From Flavobacteriales bacterium (lineage in GTDB: Bacteria > Bacteroidota > Bacteroidia > Flavobacteriales_G > Salibacteraceae), in NCBI GenBank assembly GCA_003499525.1, contig DNTB01000089.1, forward strand, positions 1 through 64,000: 64,000 bases of DNA. The letters run 5' to 3'. Numbering within the stretch: position 1 is the first letter of the stretch; every line of letters starts with the position of its first letter. The translations under genes and the position numbers were made by a program. The notes beneath the pieces were generated by a model. That model was given only the letters and a program-made list of their open reading frames with translations, did no database searches and was not told the origin of the DNA. This document shows, one piece after another, positions 28,058 through 36,383 of the stretch.

Positions 28058-28768
28058 TCAATACACCACTTCCATTTTAATATCATGCTCGTCAAAAGCA
28101 GGGGTATTGACCAACCGGTTTTCTATTTCTTCGAGAGAGCGTTGTGCGTTCACCATTAAGATTAGCGCATCGAGAATATCATGACGCTGCACTGCTTTTC
28201 GTGGAAAGCGATCGAGTGCATTTTCATAGACCTGATCAAAGTTCTCAATATGATTACGCAATAAGTTCATTCTCAAGCTAATACCGTCTGAAGTGGACTT
28301 GGCATAGGGTAGGGGTTTGCTCTCGTTCCACCACGAAAAGCATAATTCCGGGTGAGACTCGCGGATGATGTCTCTATCGGTCTTGTTGCGAATGAGAAAC
28401 TGATCTACCTCCTTGATCTTTTGACAAATGCCCCAGGACTGGACACTGATGAATTGTCCAGTATGATCGAAGTGCACCTTCTTGGCGTAGTCGTAGTTAC
28501 GCTCATAAACGGCAGGACGTACGGGAGTATTGAATACCGAGGTGTGCCGAACGGGCTTGAGCAATGCTCTCATTTGGTTTTCCACGTTGCGTTGGATTTC
28601 CTTATTTCCCAAACCTATAGGAATATCTACCCAAACCCTTTGGGCAGGAAAAGCCCATTTGGCCAACTCTTCAAAACTCCTGAACAGTTCAATTTTGGCT
28701 TTTTTGTATTCCAGAATGGCAGCGCACCAACCGTATCTGCAACCGTCTACACCAATGACTTTTTTCAT
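28058..28768 (-). CDS. DUF429 domain-containing protein
   Basis: 236 residues from the ATG at 28768; the frame is open further upstream into the flavin reductase gene but MKKVIGVDGCRYGWCAAIL is the natural start. DUF429 proteins have a predicted RNase H-like fold. Visible motifs are GVDGCRYGWC with the first acidic residue, VWVDIPIGL with the second, and HDILDALILMVNAQ with the third. Residues RESHPELCFSWWN are a conserved family stretch. The biochemical function is not established. It overlaps or abuts neighbours on both sides within the photolyase operon, which hints at a role in nucleic-acid processing linked to light repair. Confidence 0.82.
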   Translation of the reverse strand: MKKVIGVDGCRYGWCAAILEYKKAKIELFRSFEELAKWAFPAQRVWVDIPIGLGNKEIQRNVENQMRALLKPVRHTSVFNTPVRPAVYERNYDYAKKVHFDHTGQFISVQSWGICQKIKEVDQFLIRNKTDRDIIRESHPELCFSWWNESKPLPYAKSTSDGISLRMNLLRNHIENFDQVYENALDRFPRKAVQRHDILDALILMVNAQRSLEEIENRLVNTPAFDEHDIKMEVVY

Positions 28769-28772
28769 GGTA

Positions 28773-29387
28773 TTATTTTTTTGGCCGTTGATAGGGCATT
28801 CGACGAATAAATTTCGACTCGAAATAGCCATCCAGTCCATTCAGCCCCGCGAGATTTCCTTCGGAAAGGTTCACAAATCCATCTTCCTTCAACATGCTAT
28901 CGTCGAGATATATAACTTGAATTTTTCCAATAAGAATGATGGATTCCTTGATCTCCATCTTATGCTTTTCGGCAAAGGTTAAACCGATTTTTATGGGACA
29001 GCCCTTGACAAATGGCGCCGAAAAACCGTCCAAATACTCGGATTCTAAATTCGTGAACCCGAACTCCGAAACCCCCTCAGGGTATTTCGCAGCAGTATGG
29101 TGGGCATCCGGTATTTGATCCTGCTGTATGTGATTGAGGGTATAGTGCTGGGTATCGAGAATGTTCTTTAGCGTATTGCGCGGAACCGTTGCAGGTCGAA
29201 ACATCATCCCCAAAGCGGGCGGGTTTGAACTCAGGTGAAAGACCGAACCGAAGATGGCAACATTTTCAACTCCTCGTTGTGATTTGGTACCTGCCAGAAA
29301 TGCAGACTTATAACCTGCAACCCCATTTATGAGATTGATGCGGTAGATTTTGTCTAATTCGTCAATTTGGTTGCGAGTAATCTTCAT
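28773..29387 (-). CDS. Flavin reductase family protein (FMN-binding split barrel)
   Basis: 204 residues from ATG at 29387, 2 bp after the CRY-DASH stop. The pattern VAIFGSVFHLSSNPPALGMMFRP is typical of the flavin-reductase-like FMN-binding split barrel, where a Ser/Asn-Pro-Pro stretch contacts the flavin phosphate. Flavobacterial homologues of about this length are annotated as flavin reductases or flavin oxidoreductases. Its position between photolyase genes suggests it may supply or handle reduced flavin for the FAD cofactors, but this is inference. The next gene begins 4 bp after its stop. Confidence 0.85.
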   Translation of the reverse strand: MKITRNQIDELDKIYRINLINGVAGYKSAFLAGTKSQRGVENVAIFGSVFHLSSNPPALGMMFRPATVPRNTLKNILDTQHYTLNHIQQDQIPDAHHTAAKYPEGVSEFGFTNLESEYLDGFSAPFVKGCPIKIGLTFAEKHKMEIKESIILIGKIQVIYLDDSMLKEDGFVNLSEGNLAGLNGLDGYFESKFIRRMPYQRPKK

Positions 29388-29389
29388 TA

Positions 29390-30712
29390 CTATAGTAACA
29401 CTTCTTGAAGCCAACGGTTCTGAAATTCTCCATTTGTGTCATATCGTTCTGCCTGAGATCTGGTATTAAAAACCCGGCGACGCGGATCATTACCCACACC
29501 CGCTACGTACATCCAGTTCCCATAGTTGCTGTGTACATCGTAGTCGACAAGCATAGCTTCGAAATAGGCTGCGCCGATGCGCCAGTCCTGACCCAGGTTA
29601 TGAACAAAGTAAGAAGCTATGTTCTGGCGTCCGCGATTGCTCATCCACCCGGTTTTCTTCAACTCAATCATATTGGCGTTGATGAAAGAGTCTGCTGTTT
29701 TTCCATCAATCCAGGATTGTATAACTTTTTCATCCTGTCTCCATGTTTTCTCCTCGTCACGAATACCTTTTTTCATGAAGATCTTGTTCCCGTGTTTGAG
29801 GCTTACGTACTTGAAGTAGTCACGCCAGATCAGTTCAAAAACCAGCCAATAGGTGGATTGGTTTTTAATTCTCTCTTTTTCGTATCGCTTTACCTCATGG
29901 TAAATGGTTATTGGTGAAATGCATCCTAATGCGAGCCAGCTGGAGAACTTGCTGCTGTATTCTGTCCCTATCAATCCGTTTCGGGTGTATTTGTATCGAG
30001 ACAGGCCATCCGTTTTCCAGAAGTATTCTTCCAGTCGCGATAACGCCTCATCTTCACCTCCCTTAAAAGGAAATGCTGATCGTGAATCTGGAGGTTCATT
30101 CGTCTTTATAGTAGATATATCGATTGTAATATCCTGTAAATCAATTAAATGTAAAGGGTCAGTCTGTTTTTTTTCTGGGAGGACGCTACTCCGTACATCA
30201 ACCTTTTTTTCGACTTTTTTACGAAACGCAGTAAACACTTCAGGAACTTCCGGAACAGGAATATTGATATCCTCTGGATGGAATAGAAATTGATCATAAG
30301 TAGAATGCCACTGAATTTCCGGAAATGCTTTTTTGAGGATTTCGATTTCATCAGATTCTTCCTGGGTCCACTCCTCCTGAAAAAAGACCGAATTGACATT
30401 CAACCTTTCTATGGCTTTTGGAAGAACGTTTTGAGCGGATCCATTTAATAATAACAGGGGTATGCCGAGGTCTTGAAGATTATTTTTCAAACTTTCCAAT
30501 GATTCTATCAAAAACTTCCGTCTATAGCTTCCTAATTTGGGAAATCCATATCTGCCGGGTTCGGTCAATCTGCGGTCGAAGCAATATACACCTGCCACCC
30601 TGTAGTGAGAATTGACCGCCTTAAATAGAGAAGTCTGATCCTGTACCCTTAGGTCGTTTCGGAACCAGACAAACGCAGTGTTTTGAGAAGGAACGCGATT
30701 GGATTTGATCAT
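29390..30712 (-). CDS. Cryptochrome DASH / DASH-type photolyase
   Basis: About 440 residues from the ATG at 30712; upstream codons carry no recognisable domain. The N-terminal antenna domain starts TAFVWFRNDLRVQDQTSL. The FAD domain has KYTRNGLIGTEYSSKFSSW, WRDYFKYVSLKHG, and the diagnostic GWMSNRGRQNIASYF and DYDVHSNYGNWMYVAGVGND stretches of the CRY-DASH clade. Characterised DASH proteins repair CPDs in single-stranded DNA or loop regions and bind MTHF and FAD. It is the first gene of the light-repair operon. A TACCTTTA sequence just upstream of the ATG is one mismatch from the Bacteroidota -7 box, so the leader may be very short. Confidence 0.92.
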   Translation of the reverse strand: MIKSNRVPSQNTAFVWFRNDLRVQDQTSLFKAVNSHYRVAGVYCFDRRLTEPGRYGFPKLGSYRRKFLIESLESLKNNLQDLGIPLLLLNGSAQNVLPKAIERLNVNSVFFQEEWTQEESDEIEILKKAFPEIQWHSTYDQFLFHPEDINIPVPEVPEVFTAFRKKVEKKVDVRSSVLPEKKQTDPLHLIDLQDITIDISTIKTNEPPDSRSAFPFKGGEDEALSRLEEYFWKTDGLSRYKYTRNGLIGTEYSSKFSSWLALGCISPITIYHEVKRYEKERIKNQSTYWLVFELIWRDYFKYVSLKHGNKIFMKKGIRDEEKTWRQDEKVIQSWIDGKTADSFINANMIELKKTGWMSNRGRQNIASYFVHNLGQDWRIGAAYFEAMLVDYDVHSNYGNWMYVAGVGNDPRRRVFNTRSQAERYDTNGEFQNRWLQEVLL

Positions 30713-30964
30713 AAAGGTAAAAACTTTGTAGTCCGCTGGAATGTTCGTTCGATTGCACGGCTCTTTAAAGATTTTGTGGAATGGGTTTAGCGCATTGGCT
30801 GTGATTTGGAATATGGGCAGCCATAACAAAAATCAGTCTTTTCAAATAATGCATTCTCTAATATTGTGAGCAATTGGTTTAAGGCCAACAATAGAACAGT
30901 ACGCTATTTTGGAACAAAAACTGCTATACATTTTACAGGATTTTCAAAACCAAAAAATAAAACT

Positions 30965-31498
30965 ATGAACTTTCTTTACCTCAAGAGAACCACACTTCAT
31001 CTTTGTATAAAGTCCATGCAAATCTTTGTTTTATTCATCTTTTCGACTCTTTCAATTACAGTTTTTGCACAAGGTTGGCAACAAGTCGGAAATGATATTG
31101 ATGGGTCTTTATCCCAAGAGGAGTTGGGTTATGCTGTTTCCATTAACAGCTCGGGCACTGTAGTAGCCATAGGTTCACCACACTCTCAGACTCCGGTAAC
31201 CGGTAGTGTGAAAGTTTATGAACTTGTTAACGGAAATTGGACTCAGAAGGGAAATACCCTACAAGGGGGCTCTAATGAAGAATTTGGCTGGTCAGTAAGT
31301 TTAAATTCTGAAGGAAACACACTAGCTGTGGGTATACCAAGTTCTAATAATGACCGTGGCAGTGTAATGGTATTTGAATTTATCAGCAACAGTTGGGTTC
31401 AGAAAGGCACTACAATAGATGGAGATAATACTGTCATAAAAGGTCGGTTTGGACATGAAGTAAAGCTGAATGGCGTTGGGGATAACCTTATTATTTGA
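30965..31498 (+). CDS. T9SS propeller protein, upstream fragment (cut by TGA)
   Basis: N-terminal 177 residues of a secreted beta-propeller protein. The start at ATG 30965 gives a basic n-region and a signal peptide ending TVFAQG; an internal Met (MQIFVLF) is an alternative. Blades of about 55 residues follow the pattern GxxVSINSSGTVVAIGSP...GSVKVYEL.NGNWTQKG, an FG-GAP/kelch-like repeat. The fragment ends at TGA 31496-31498 in the motif LII*APE. The same position in the other blades is Gly (AIGSP, AVGIP, IIGAH, AVGAP, VIGSP), and GGA to TGA is a single base change. The frame stays open into 31613-33301. Confidence 0.75.
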   Translation: MNFLYLKRTTLHLCIKSMQIFVLFIFSTLSITVFAQGWQQVGNDIDGSLSQEELGYAVSINSSGTVVAIGSPHSQTPVTGSVKVYELVNGNWTQKGNTLQGGSNEEFGWSVSLNSEGNTLAVGIPSSNNDRGSVMVFEFISNSWVQKGTTIDGDNTVIKGRFGHEVKLNGVGDNLII

Positions 31499-31612
31499 GC
31501 ACCTGAGACTATTCCCCAGCTTAAGGAGGGCTATACAAGAGTATTTGAATATAATGGTATCAATTGGGTACCAAAAGGACCGCGTTTATCTTCTATAGGC
31601 CCATTTGATCAA

Positions 31613-33301
31613 ATGGGCTATTCAGTTGGCATTAGCTCTGACGGAAATAGAGTTATTTCGGGATCCCCAACAAGAATCCAGGGGTTAGATCCAAACGGTG
31701 TGGTACGTGCGTACGATTTCATATCAGTAAATTCTACTTGGTCACAGTTGGGGAGCAATATAGACGGAGAAAGCATTGCAGATTGGCACGGAATATCCAG
31801 CGAGTTAAGTGGAGATGGCATTACATTAATCATTGGTGCACATAATCCTGTTGTAGGAGTCCCCAGTGGTCAGGCTGAGGTCTATAGTATACTATCTGGA
31901 TCTTGGGTTCAAGTTGGCATGGACATAGAGAGTATTTCTCCTGTTGATGAAACGGGCCGTGCCGTGGATATAAATTTCAGTGGTGATATCATTGCTGTTG
32001 GTGCACCTGGTAGCCCTGCGAATGGAGTTTCTAGCGGTGCAGTGCGAGTTTTGCAACTGCAATCTGGAATATGGTCGGAAATAGGCTCCGTATTACTGGG
32101 TGGAGCTGGTGGAGACCGATTTGGCCAATCATTGGAGCTGAGCAAGGATGGGCATACAATTGTGATTGGCTCTCCTGAGTTCAGTGGATCGTTTCCTAGT
32201 ATGGGTAGAGCACAGATATTTACTTGTAATTCCTCAGAATTATTGACGGAATTTGCCTGTAATACCTACATATCGCCAAGTGGGAAAGCATTCGATTCCA
32301 CAGGTATTTACTTCGACACTATTCCAAATTCGACAGGCTGCGATAGCCTTATTACGATTAATCTTACAATAAATAATTCCATTGTTATCTCGGATGTCGT
32401 AGAGGCTTGCGATAGTTTTACATGGATTGATGGAAATGTTTACACAACCGACACCTTAGTTTCTGATACTTTTATTAGCTCTTCCGGCTGCGATTCCATT
32501 AGAGTACTTGACTTGACTATATCAAACTCCATTGTTATCTCGGATGTCGTAGAGGCTTGCGATAGTTTTACATGGATTGATGGAAATGTTTACACAGCCG
32601 ACACCTTAGTCTCTGATACTTTTATTAGCTCTTCCGGTTGCGATTCCATTAGAGTACTTGACTTGACTATATCAAACTCCACTGTAATGAATGTTTTTGA
32701 TACCATTTGTGCAGGAGATACCCTAGGATGGCACGGCGAATTCTACTATCAACCAGGCCAATATACGGATTCGCTAAGTTCGATAAACGGTTGTGATAGC
32801 GTCTACATCCTGAATCTTTATGTAAATCAGATTGATACCTCTATAGCGATAATAGGAGGAGGAGTTATTGAATCCAACAATGCAAATGCGACCTATCAAT
32901 GGCTGGAATGCTTGCCGTCAGGAGGCTACAATAATGTTGATGGCGCTACTAATCAGGATTTTCTTGCACCTGCGACAGGCGATTATGCTGTTGCACTTCA
33001 AGAACTTGGATGTGCGGACACATCAAATTGCAGAACGGTTTTAATCAACTCTCTCTTTGAAGTAGGGTCAAAAGGGGGTGTGGTTTATCCCAATCCCGTT
33101 TCAACGCACTTGTATTTTGAGGGCTGGGAGAATGTACGTGTCAGAATATATGATATTAATGGTGTTGATGTTATGGATTTTTTTACATCTGTCCGTTCAT
33201 CAATTGATGTGTCTAACTGGAATACAGGAACATACATCATTCAGATTATGAATGACAGAGAAGTGTTTTATCGAAAAATTCTGATTACATCTAACAGATA
33301 G
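31613..33301 (+). CDS. T9SS propeller protein, downstream fragment with repeats and type A sorting domain
   Basis: Coding frame is continuous from 31499, immediately after the in-frame TGA; 31613 is the first ATG. The remaining FG-GAP/kelch-like blades (VISGSP, LIIGAH, IAVGAP, IVIGSP) occupy about residues 1-200. Cys-rich modules ACDSFTWIDGN...SSGCDSI are then repeated, as in SprB-type T9SS surface proteins. A T9SS type A sorting domain closes the protein (VVYPNPVSTHLYFEGW ... GTYIIQI). Without the upstream part it has no signal peptide and could not be exported, so the gene is probably non-functional unless the TGA is an error or is read through. Confidence 0.75.
   Translation: MGYSVGISSDGNRVISGSPTRIQGLDPNGVVRAYDFISVNSTWSQLGSNIDGESIADWHGISSELSGDGITLIIGAHNPVVGVPSGQAEVYSILSGSWVQVGMDIESISPVDETGRAVDINFSGDIIAVGAPGSPANGVSSGAVRVLQLQSGIWSEIGSVLLGGAGGDRFGQSLELSKDGHTIVIGSPEFSGSFPSMGRAQIFTCNSSELLTEFACNTYISPSGKAFDSTGIYFDTIPNSTGCDSLITINLTINNSIVISDVVEACDSFTWIDGNVYTTDTLVSDTFISSSGCDSIRVLDLTISNSIVISDVVEACDSFTWIDGNVYTADTLVSDTFISSSGCDSIRVLDLTISNSTVMNVFDTICAGDTLGWHGEFYYQPGQYTDSLSSINGCDSVYILNLYVNQIDTSIAIIGGGVIESNNANATYQWLECLPSGGYNNVDGATNQDFLAPATGDYAVALQELGCADTSNCRTVLINSLFEVGSKGGVVYPNPVSTHLYFEGWENVRVRIYDINGVDVMDFFTSVRSSIDVSNWNTGTYIIQIMNDREVFYRKILITSNR
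32378..32680 (+). repeat. Near-identical 150-bp tandem duplication in the T9SS protein
   Basis: Two copies with a 150-bp period (about 32378-32530 and 32528-32680). They differ at only about three bases by eye (aaccgac/agccgac, tttctg/tctctg, ggctgc/ggttgc). Each encodes one 50-residue Cys-containing module (ACDSFTWIDGN). The in-frame period allows copy-number change by slippage or recombination without breaking the frame, and so indicates recent duplication. Confidence 0.9.
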
Positions 33302-33449
33302 TCGAAGCAGAAGTTAATACTGAACTCTTGATGAATATCTACAAGATGTTGGCAGGAGATATCCACTAATAGTTTTTAAAAAATGAATTGAAAATTTCCG
33401 TCACTTTGTCTTAGAGACCTGTAATATTGTCGATTCAAAAATTCAGATA

Positions 33450-33887
33450 ATGCTCAGACTTTTAATAATCGTTGCTTTTGTGACTCCTGTTTTCTCTGCG
33501 AGTGCGCAAGAAATTGGAATCCGGTTAGGTGGAAATAATGGTTTTGGAGGGGCTGCTATCGATGGAGTTTTTAATACTGGATTAGGTCGCATCCACGGAA
33601 ATCTCGGTTTTTACGATGGCGGAGTTGGTGCAGATGCACTTTGGGATTTTATTGTTGAGCCCATATCCGGCGAGGCTTTTAACTGGTATGTTGGCGCGGG
33701 AGCCTCTACCTACATAGGTAATGATTTCTTTTTAGGCGCTTCTGGTGAAATTGGACTGGAGTACCGGTTTAATTCAGTTCCAATTGTGCTTGGCCTGGAT
33801 TGGAGACCAACCTTTTGGATCATAACCGATACACGTTTCGGGGTAGATTCTTTTGGTCTGAATGTCCGATGGAATTTTGGCTCTTAG
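33450..33887 (+). CDS. Small outer-membrane beta-barrel-like protein
   Basis: 145 residues with a signal peptide (1-19, ending SASAQ). The mature part is a series of alternating polar/apolar strands rich in Gly and aromatics (IGIRLGGNNGFGG, IHGNLGFYDGG, WYVGAGASTYIG, LEYRF). It ends in Phe/Trp-containing SFGLNVRWNFGS, resembling outer-membrane barrel C-terminal strands. About eight strands fit a small barrel of the OmpW/OmpX size class. No specific family was recognised and function is unknown. It stands alone, 148 bp after the T9SS gene. Confidence 0.72.
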   Translation: MLRLLIIVAFVTPVFSASAQEIGIRLGGNNGFGGAAIDGVFNTGLGRIHGNLGFYDGGVGADALWDFIVEPISGEAFNWYVGAGASTYIGNDFFLGASGEIGLEYRFNSVPIVLGLDWRPTFWIITDTRFGVDSFGLNVRWNFGS

Positions 33888-33963
33888 CCCATTCATTTCT
33901 TCTATTTTCCGTTTCATCATCTGTTTTCATAGTACCACGATAATCCTGTGTTACCCTTGAATC

Positions 33964-33994
33964 TGATTATTGATTCTTTGCAAATCAATAATCA
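33964..33994. promoter_or_regulatory. 12-bp perfect inverted repeat upstream of membrane-protein gene
   Basis: TGATTATTGATT (33964-33975) and AATCAATAATCA (33983-33994) are perfect reverse complements separated by a 7-nt CTTTGCA spacer. The repeat ends 11 nt before the ATG at 34006. There is no T-tract, so it is not a typical terminator. It could be a dimeric repressor operator or an mRNA hairpin controlling translation of the downstream gene. Confidence 0.65.
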
Positions 33995-34005
33995 ATCAAG
34001 GCAAA

Positions 34006-34767
34006 ATGGAATTTCTACATCAACTCTCACTCCGAAACCCCGAACTTTATTATTTCGGTTGGATTTGCATACTGGGTGCTGTAACCACTTTATTTCTGAC
34101 CTTCATTACCGATACTGAAGTACTCGGTATCAATGCCTACTTCAAACCTTTTAAGTTCTTCCTATCATCGGTGATATTTCTCTGGTCCATAGCATGGTTT
34201 ATGCACTATCTCCCCAATCAGAAGATAGTTACGATCTATTCCTGGTTTACCATACTCGTCTTTGTTTTCGAATTAGGCTGGATTGTCTATCAGGCATCCA
34301 AAGGCACAACATCTCATTTTAATCGGGACAATGCCTTTCATTCCATGATGTGGACTCTTATGGGAGCGGCGATTAGCCTGATGACACTTTTCACGCTTTA
34401 TATTGGAATACTCTTCTATACGAATGAATTCCCCCAACTGTCAAGTTCTTATTTGTGGGGTATTCGACTTGGAATAATGCTATTTGTAATTTTCGCATTC
34501 GAGGGGGCACTAATGGGGTCGAGATTAGCTCATACTATTGGAGCACCGGATGGTGGCGAGGGAATCCCCATACTGAACTGGAGCAGGAATTATGGTGATT
34601 TGAGGATTGCCCATTTTGTTGGAATGCACGCGCTGCAGGCTCTACCTTTAAGTGGAGCATTTTTTATTAAATCTACAGTCGGAATATTCATCATTAGCGG
34701 ACTATATGCCGGCCTCGCCCTATATGTCTTGGTTCGGGCCTTAAATGGCCTGCCCCTAATTCGGTAG
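34006..34767 (+). CDS. Multi-helix integral membrane protein of unknown function
   Basis: 253 residues from ATG 34006, with about seven hydrophobic segments across the whole length (e.g. FGWICILGAVTTLFLTF, IFLWSIAWFMHYL, LFVIFAFEGALMG). Polar residues inside or next to helices include HY and EGALMGSRLAHTIG, NWSRNYGDLRIAHFVGMH, with several His near helix ends. No known domain was identified. Homologues appear as hypothetical membrane proteins in marine Bacteroidota from memory; not verifiable here. Preceded by a 12-bp inverted repeat and followed by the sulfotransferase gene with a short gap. Confidence 0.75.
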   Translation: MEFLHQLSLRNPELYYFGWICILGAVTTLFLTFITDTEVLGINAYFKPFKFFLSSVIFLWSIAWFMHYLPNQKIVTIYSWFTILVFVFELGWIVYQASKGTTSHFNRDNAFHSMMWTLMGAAISLMTLFTLYIGILFYTNEFPQLSSSYLWGIRLGIMLFVIFAFEGALMGSRLAHTIGAPDGGEGIPILNWSRNYGDLRIAHFVGMHALQALPLSGAFFIKSTVGIFIISGLYAGLALYVLVRALNGLPLIR

Positions 34768-34813
34768 TTTGCTTTTGAACAGATTCTCCATCTTTGTAGC
34801 GCGCTTCAAGGAA

Positions 34814-35809
34814 ATGAAAAGAAATGCTGATTTCGAACACATCCTCATTGGGGGATTGCAACGCAGTGGTACCTCGATGGTAAGGGCAGTCATTGGAAGC
34901 CACCCAGATATAGCCATTGTTCAGAGCGATTTAGCATTATGGACGAAGTTCTCCAACATCTATAAAGATGGTTTAACTCAAAAGCAGTGGAACCGCCTTT
35001 GTAAGGAGGTATTGACTCATAAAAAATCGATCAAGTCAGAGATTCAGATAGGCCGGGAGGACCTCGAAAGTGAGTATACTCAAATGGAAATACCTGTAAA
35101 TTTTGCGGATTTCTATCGACTTTACATGGAGGCTTACTTAAGAAAAACAGGGAAAAAGACAGTTGGATTGAAGACTCCTCACAATGAATTTATGATGGAT
35201 CGCGTCTTCGGTTTATTTCCCAAAACAAGATTCGTTCATGTCATACGGAATCCTCTGGATGTGGCAGTTTCACTAAATAAAGCGAAGAAGCAATGGTTCG
35301 AAGGATCAGTGAATTTCATGGAGCATATTTATTGGTGGAAGAAGTCTTTCTCTATTGCGATGCAGTATCAAAAAGAAAGGCCCGGAAATTACCTCGTACT
35401 GGTGTATGAGGACTTGATCAGGGAAGGGGTAACAAAAGTTAGGGAGGTTTGTCAATTCTTGAACGTAGAATACGATCCAATTATGATGCTTATGGGAGGG
35501 CATCCAGGTTGGAAGGGCAGTAATTCCTCTTTTGACCAGCAGAAAAAAACTGTAGGATTTACTTCGCAGTCAATAAACCGATATAAGGCTCAACTCCCTG
35601 AAGACCTCAAGGAATTGTACTACTCTTTGTTGTATACGGAAATGAACCAACTCAACTATGAGGTGGAAGAGCGTTTTATACAAGAGTCGGATAACCTGGT
35701 ATCTAAGTTTAAAATAGAAGCTCTAAAAGCAGATGCCAAAATGAAATTAGAGCGATATATTCAGGGATCCAAAGTATACAGACCCTTGAAACGGGCATTG
35801 AATAAGTAA
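34814..35809 (+). CDS. Sulfotransferase family protein
   Basis: 331 residues from the ATG at 34814, which has AAGGA just upstream; a TTG at 34769 is an alternative that adds 15 residues. The PAPS 5'-phosphosulfate loop is ILIGGLQRSGTSMVRAVIG near residues 10-28. The 3'-phosphate-binding segment is HVIRNPLDVAVSLNKAK near 150. A KTPHNEF motif and YEDLIREG lie between and after, as in heparan-type and bacterial sulfotransferases. The likely reaction is transfer of sulfate from PAPS to a glycan or small molecule; substrate unknown. The C-terminal ~40 residues are basic and may be a membrane-peripheral tail. Confidence 0.85.
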   Translation: MKRNADFEHILIGGLQRSGTSMVRAVIGSHPDIAIVQSDLALWTKFSNIYKDGLTQKQWNRLCKEVLTHKKSIKSEIQIGREDLESEYTQMEIPVNFADFYRLYMEAYLRKTGKKTVGLKTPHNEFMMDRVFGLFPKTRFVHVIRNPLDVAVSLNKAKKQWFEGSVNFMEHIYWWKKSFSIAMQYQKERPGNYLVLVYEDLIREGVTKVREVCQFLNVEYDPIMMLMGGHPGWKGSNSSFDQQKKTVGFTSQSINRYKAQLPEDLKELYYSLLYTEMNQLNYEVEERFIQESDNLVSKFKIEALKADAKMKLERYIQGSKVYRPLKRALNK

Positions 35810-35827
35810 CCTGTATTTCTTGCCGAG

Positions 35828-36376
35828 TTAGGATATTTTGTTGATTTCATCTCCAGGTCTAACGGTGCCTTCTTGAATGACAAAGGCATTTATTCCTCTG
35901 AGCCTCAATTCTTTATAATCCTTGTGGTTTACAAATTTTAGTGCATCCGGACCAAAGCGGTCTTTAAACTTTCCACATCCGGTATGTGGCTGTGCTGAAA
36001 CTTCGAGCACTACTTCGTTGCCAATCTTGAATTGACTTCCAGCGGGCAGATTTTTTTCAGTGATATCGAAATTGACGAAAAGTTGATCACCGGCTTTTTT
36101 CCATTCATCTTGACGGCTGGTTATGGAATCTATAACCCTTGCATTCATAATATTAATTTGGGTTTCAGGGTCTGGACTTCCGTCGGGGGTGTGCCGGCTT
36201 TTTCTAAATTTCCAGTTGTCTCCCTCGACACCGTCAGATTTAGTAATATGTCCTTCTTTCAATTCAAGTCGTTCATTCTCCTTAGGCCGAACGGTGATGA
36301 GTTCTAAAGAACCTTTTCGACTTGGTGATTGCAGTATATAATCAAGCTCGCCGATAAGCGATTCAAGACTTTTCAT
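35828..36376 (-). CDS. MOSC domain-containing protein
   Basis: 182 residues, a single MOSC domain (molybdenum cofactor sulfurase C-terminal fold). Seen are GVEGDNWKFRKSRHTPDG near the N-terminus, INIMNARVI, and the conserved HTGCGKFKDRFG with the Cys thought to bind a substrate sulfur or the cofactor. Members of this size (YiiM-like) act on N-hydroxylated compounds or in sulfur handling with Moco; the exact role here is unknown. It faces the sulfotransferase gene convergently, 18 bp apart. Confidence 0.87.
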   Translation of the reverse strand: MKSLESLIGELDYILQSPSRKGSLELITVRPKENERLELKEGHITKSDGVEGDNWKFRKSRHTPDGSPDPETQINIMNARVIDSITSRQDEWKKAGDQLFVNFDITEKNLPAGSQFKIGNEVVLEVSAQPHTGCGKFKDRFGPDALKFVNHKDYKELRLRGINAFVIQEGTVRPGDEINKIS

Positions 36377-36383
36377 GGTTCAA

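Noticed and set aside
31496..31498. Alternative genetic code with UGA read as glycine
   Set aside because: TGA terminates normal genes in the same window (e.g. the Fe-S photolyase at 26517 and the DUF429 gene at 28058), so one TGA at a Gly position is better explained by mutation or error.
32341..32700. CRISPR-like array
   Set aside because: The repeats are long (150 bp), only two, have no spacers and encode protein modules.
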